Shown one piece after another: positions 5,952 to 8,158 of a DNA stretch of 8,158 nt. This DNA is from Deltaproteobacteria bacterium. GTDB taxonomy: Bacteria; SAR324; NAC60-12. A program made the translations under genes and the position numbers. The stretch is taken from NCBI GenBank assembly GCA_002707655.1, contig PANO01000031.1:5759-13916 (forward strand), written 5' to 3'. The notes beneath the pieces are model-generated. The model worked only from the letters and a program-made list of their open reading frames with translations. It was not told where the DNA came from and did no database searches. Numbering within the stretch: the first letter of the stretch is position 1; each line of letters starts with the position of its first letter.

Positions 5952-6793
5952 TCCTTGACGACCATCGTGCGCTGTTCCCCAAGACCGTCAATCCCCAACC
6001 GCATTTCTTGCCCGGCGTTGAGATAAACAGGGTTGGGTTTATTGCCGTGCCCAACTCCAGGCGGGGTACCGGTGGAGATGATGTCGCCGGTTTCCAGCGT
6101 GAAGAGTTGGCTGAGGTAGGAGATCAGGTGCGCGATGCCATAGACCATCGTTTTGGTGGTGCCGTCTTGGTAGCGTTTGCCGTCCACTTCCAGCCAAATG
6201 CCGAGCTTTTGCGGGTTTGGAACTTCGTCCGCCGTGACGAGCCACGGGCCAATCGGGCCGAAGGTGTCGCAACTCTTGCCCTTCGTCCATTGCCCTGCTC
6301 GTTCAAGCTGGAACCCGCGCTCGGAAACGTCGTTCGCCACGCAGTAACCCGCCACATGCTCCAGCGCCTGTTTTTTGGTGACATACTTCGCAGGCTTGCC
6401 GATCACCACAGCCAATTCCACTTCCCAGTCCATCTTCTTGGCTTTTTTGGGAATGACTACATCGTCGTTTGGACCGATAATCGCACTCGTTGCCTTCATG
6501 AAAACCACGGGTTCCGGCGGTACTTCCATACCGGTTTCAGCGGCGTGGTCAGAGTAGTTGAGGCCGATGCAGATCAGTTTGCCCACTCCGGTCACGCACG
6601 GCCCGATTCTTGGACGCCCCTTGACGAGCGGAAGTTTCTCCGGCTTGAGTTTGATGAGCTTGTCAAGGCTCCGAGGCAGCAGGGCATCGCCCCCTAGATC
6701 CGCGATGACCCCGGAGAGGTCACGGATTTTGCCCTGCTCGTCCAGCAGTCCGGGCTTCTCCTTGCCTGCTCGCCCAAATCGCAGTAATTTCAT
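5945..6793 (-). CDS. Fumarylacetoacetate hydrolase (FAH) family protein
   Basis: The minus-strand product has 282 residues. An N-terminal cap region (1-65) precedes the FAH catalytic fold. Seen: ICIGLNYSDHAAE (75-87) with H83/E86 matching the His-Glu dyad spacing known from FAHD1; MDWEVELAVVIGK (121-133) whose E124 and E126, with D155 in CVANDVSER, match the metal-binding E-x-E...D set (31 residues between first E and D, as in FAHD1 E71/D102); KGKSCDTFGPIGPW (171-184); and STGTPPGVG (240-248). The family includes Mg2+-dependent C-C hydrolases, acylpyruvases, oxaloacetate decarboxylases and 2-hydroxyhepta-2,4-diene-1,7-dioate isomerases. Which of these applies cannot be told from sequence, so no symbol is given. 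All key residues are present, so an active cytosolic enzyme is expected. It is transcribed alone from its own promoter and has a good ribosome binding site. Confidence 0.9.
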   Translation of the reverse strand: MKLLRFGRAGKEKPGLLDEQGKIRDLSGVIADLGGDALLPRSLDKLIKLKPEKLPLVKGRPRIGPCVTGVGKLICIGLNYSDHAAETGMEVPPEPVVFMKATSAIIGPNDDVVIPKKAKKMDWEVELAVVIGKPAKYVTKKQALEHVAGYCVANDVSERGFQLERAGQWTKGKSCDTFGPIGPWLVTADEVPNPQKLGIWLEVDGKRYQDGTTKTMVYGIAHLISYLSQLFTLETGDIISTGTPPGVGHGNKPNPVYLNAGQEMRLGIDGLGEQRTMVVKDQ

Positions 6794-6797
6794 GGTT

Positions 6798-6805
6798 CTC
6801 CTTTT
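6798..6805 (-). promoter_or_regulatory. Ribosome binding site of the FAH-family gene
   Basis: On the minus strand the sequence reads AAAAGGAG, then AACC, then ATG (6793-6791). The purine-rich core fixes this start. The spacing is slightly short but workable. Confidence 0.65.
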
Positions 6806-6814
6806 AGGTGAAGG

Positions 6815-6828
6815 TTTGTTTAAACGAA
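6815..6828. promoter_or_regulatory. Imperfect AT-rich palindrome at the predicted FAH transcript start (possible operator)
   Basis: GTTTAAAC (6818-6825) is a perfect 8-base palindrome. Extended to TTTGTTTAAACGAA it pairs in six of seven positions. It overlaps the predicted start point of the minus-strand promoter, a typical repressor site position. A chance AT-rich palindrome is equally possible; no regulator gene is visible nearby. Confidence 0.25.
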
Positions 6829-6829
6829 A

Positions 6830-6857
6830 AATATAACAAGGACACGGCCCATGTCAA
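6830..6857 (-). promoter_or_regulatory. Sigma70-type promoter of the FAH-family gene (extended -10)
   Basis: On the minus strand TTGACA (complement of 6857-6852, 6/6 to consensus) is followed by a 16-base spacer and TATATT (complement of 6835-6830, 5/6). The -10 is preceded by TGT, giving an extended -10 (TGnTATATT). The predicted transcript start is near 6823, leaving a leader of about 30 bases before the ATG. The upstream -35 half lies in the GT9 leader region. Confidence 0.65.
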
Positions 6858-6897
6858 TCTCAATACCGGACCAAAACAAAGGCTGCCGCCCTCGGTT

Positions 6898-7179
6898 ATG
6901 AAGCGCATTCTGCTCATCCGCACGGATCGCATCGGCGACACGGTGCTCACACTCCCCGCCGCAACTGCGCTCAAAGCTGCGTTTCCGGAAGTCCAAATCA
7001 GTTTTCTGGCCCGCAACTACACCGAGCCGCTAGTCCGACTGTACCAAGATGTGGATGAGGTGCTGGTTTATGAACCGGAAGGTCGGCACCGTGGGTGGTC
7101 CGGATACCAACGGTTGGCGTGGGAACCCCAATGGGTTCTGTTGTTGTCCAGCGATAGTCCGAAATCAAGCTACCTATGA
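6898..7179 (+). pseudogene. Truncated GT9 (ADP-heptose:LPS heptosyltransferase-type) fragment
   Basis: The ATG at 6898 starts a 93-residue frame. MKRILLIRTDRIGDTVLTLP (1-20) is the signature N-terminus of family 9 glycosyltransferases. It is followed by ATALKAAFPEVQISFLARNY, then EPLVRLYQDVDEVLVYEPEG, all colinear with that family's first Rossmann domain. Family members run to roughly 330-360 residues, so the second half of domain one and the whole ADP-heptose-binding domain are missing. Similarity seems to end near WVLLL (codons to about 7143), and the next ten codons to the stop look unrelated. No continuation is seen in the other plus frames, so this is a structural break rather than a single frameshift. 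A sampled block in it is 39/60 GC, like the upstream genes, so it is probably the host part. The TGA overlaps the next ATG. No clear Shine-Dalgarno precedes 6898. A fragment this short should not be active. Confidence 0.75.
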
Positions 7180-7180
7180 A
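7144..7180. other. Likely breakpoint between host backbone and acquired low-GC cluster
   Basis: GT9 similarity fades near 7143, the GT9 frame stops at 7179, and the low-GC GT4 gene begins at 7176. No direct or inverted repeat, transposon end or tRNA-like sequence is visible here, so the joining mechanism cannot be named. Confidence 0.5.
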
Positions 7181-8158
7181 AATACTACATGTCGATACAG
7201 GAAAAGAATGGCGTGGCGGACAAAGACAGGCTCTTTTTCTGCACGACGCTCTTCGTGAACGAGGGCATGACAGTCGAATTGTTTGTAATGAAAAAGGAGT
7301 TTTCAAGGACAGGTTGACGGAAAACTATTATTCCGTCAGGTACCGGAATGAACTGGATTTTAGTTTTGTTCGGTTAATTCTCGAAATTGTTGATGATTTT
7401 AAACCGGATATCATTCACTCTCATGATGCTCACGCACTCACACCTTCATTATTTGTTCGAATGCTGAGGTCGAAGGTCCGACATGTTCACACAAGAAGAG
7501 TTGATTTCAGCGTAAACAAAGGATGGCTGAGCGTAAGGAAGTATCGTAACCGCTGGCTTGATCGCCTAGTTGCAATCAGTGGGGCAGTCAAAAATATATT
7601 GAAAAATGATGGTATTCCGGAATCCAAAATCGATGTCATCTACGATGGAGTGTATTTTCCCAATAGTGTTGATCAGGAGGCTGTCCGCAGAATACGGGCA
7701 GAGTTCAACGGGAAAACTATTGTTGGCAACCTTGGTAATTTTGCAGATCACAAAGATCACTACACGTTGATCAAAGCGTATGACAAGATTTGTCACAAAA
7801 GAAATGATACAGTATTGTTGCTCGTCGGGGATGGACCTCTGTATCAGGAAATTCAGGGCTATGTTAATTCTCTTTCTTGTAAAGGTAGTGTAATCTTTAC
7901 TGGATTTAGATCGGATGTGTATGAATTGATTTCAGCGATGGATATCTTCGTAATAACTTCGAAAGAAGAGGGTTTATGCACTACCATTATTGATGCGATG
8001 CATCTGAAAAAACCGATAGTTGCTACTCGTGCAGGAGGAATTCCAGAGTTGGTGAAAGATGGTTGTAATGGTTATTTAAGTGAGGTGAGAGAATTTGAGT
8101 TGATCGCTCAACAAATTATAGAATTGATTGATCATCAGGGAAAGAGATTTGAATTTGG
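7176..8158 (+). CDS. Family 4 glycosyltransferase (3' end outside window)
   Basis: The frame is open from ATG 7176 to the window end and gives 327 residues with no stop; about 30-60 more are expected for the family. The start is set by an in-frame TAG at 7155-7157 and by the typical N-terminus MKILHVDTGKEWRGGQ, whose WRGGQ loop (12-16) is the GT4 glycine-rich motif. Further marks: PDIIHSHDAHA (78-88), LVAISGAVKN (131-140), GNLGNFADHKDH (184-195, the start of the nucleotide-sugar-binding domain), LLLVGDGPLYQEI (214-226), VIFTGFRSDV (239-248), KEEGLCTTIIDAM (263-275) with E265 and D273 in the place of the EX7E pair, and ATRAGGIPELVKDG (283-296). It is a GT-B retaining transferase acting on the cytoplasmic side, probably in LPS-core, O-antigen or capsule synthesis. 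Sampled blocks are 21-22/60 GC, far below upstream genes, which suggests transfer. It has no evident Shine-Dalgarno and may be coupled to the GT9 fragment by the ATGA overlap. Confidence 0.88.
   Translation, partial: MKILHVDTGKEWRGGQRQALFLHDALRERGHDSRIVCNEKGVFKDRLTENYYSVRYRNELDFSFVRLILEIVDDFKPDIIHSHDAHALTPSLFVRMLRSKVRHVHTRRVDFSVNKGWLSVRKYRNRWLDRLVAISGAVKNILKNDGIPESKIDVIYDGVYFPNSVDQEAVRRIRAEFNGKTIVGNLGNFADHKDHYTLIKAYDKICHKRNDTVLLLVGDGPLYQEIQGYVNSLSCKGSVIFTGFRSDVYELISAMDIFVITSKEEGLCTTIIDAMHLKKPIVATRAGGIPELVKDGCNGYLSEVREFELIAQQIIELIDHQGKRFEF

Noticed and set aside
5699..6697. A 332-codon plus-strand open frame antisense to the FAH-family gene
   Set aside because: Its sequence shows no family motif, and the opposite strand encodes a complete FAH protein with all metal and dyad residues, a promoter and a ribosome site. 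The open frame follows from base composition.
6832..6837. TATAAC as a plus-strand -10 for the GT9 fragment
   Set aside because: The hexamer 17 bases upstream (TGAAGG, 6809-6814) is a poor -35, and the same bases belong to the much better minus-strand promoter.
7049..7258. GT9 continuing in another frame after a frameshift
   Set aside because: The translated sequence in the alternative frames past 7143 has no GT9 features, and the GT4 gene occupies the region from 7176.

Overview
The window reads as part of a Gram-negative chromosome. Supporting signs are a lipid A-type lysophospholipid acyltransferase, a heptosyltransferase (GT9) remnant, and a prepilin peptidase next to a GspL/PilN-like inner-membrane protein. 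Hand-counted GC is about 58-67% in sampled 60-base blocks of the first 7.1 kb. It falls to about 35-37% in sampled blocks of the last kilobase. The phylum cannot be fixed by eye. A Verrucomicrobia/PVC-type bacterium is my weak guess, from the gene mix only.

Bases 1-5951 carry a compact plus-strand run of seven genes: threonine synthase 3' end (1-320), lysophospholipid acyltransferase (322-1389), alpha/beta-hydrolase-fold protein (1392-2162), exported FecR-domain protein (2162-3088), prepilin peptidase (3110-3835), GspL/PilM-PilN-like protein (3796-5127) and an atypical SDR of the YeeZ type (5124-5951). Junctions are gaps of 1, 2 and 21 bases or overlaps, so the run is probably one transcription unit with translational coupling. 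It mixes amino-acid synthesis, envelope lipid work and type IV pilus/type II secretion functions.

A minus-strand fumarylacetoacetate-hydrolase-family gene (6793-5945) converges on the SDR gene with a 7-base tail-to-tail overlap. It has its own well-formed sigma70-type promoter in the 104-base divergent intergenic region, with an exact TTGACA and an extended -10.

From 6898 a plus-strand GT9 heptosyltransferase begins with host-like composition but stops after 93 codons, about a quarter of normal length. Its TGA overlaps the ATG of a low-GC family 4 glycosyltransferase that runs off the window end. This looks like the edge of an acquired surface-polysaccharide cluster that replaced the rest of the heptosyltransferase.

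The most notable points are: the alpha/beta-hydrolase protein has Gly where the nucleophile should be; the prepilin peptidase lacks the Cys-rich N-terminal domain but keeps both catalytic aspartates at canonical spacing; a single-polypeptide PilM-PilN-like (GspL-like) protein sits beside that peptidase; and the GT9/GT4 breakpoint marks an island edge. No tRNA, rRNA, CRISPR array, insertion sequence or convincing intrinsic terminator was seen.
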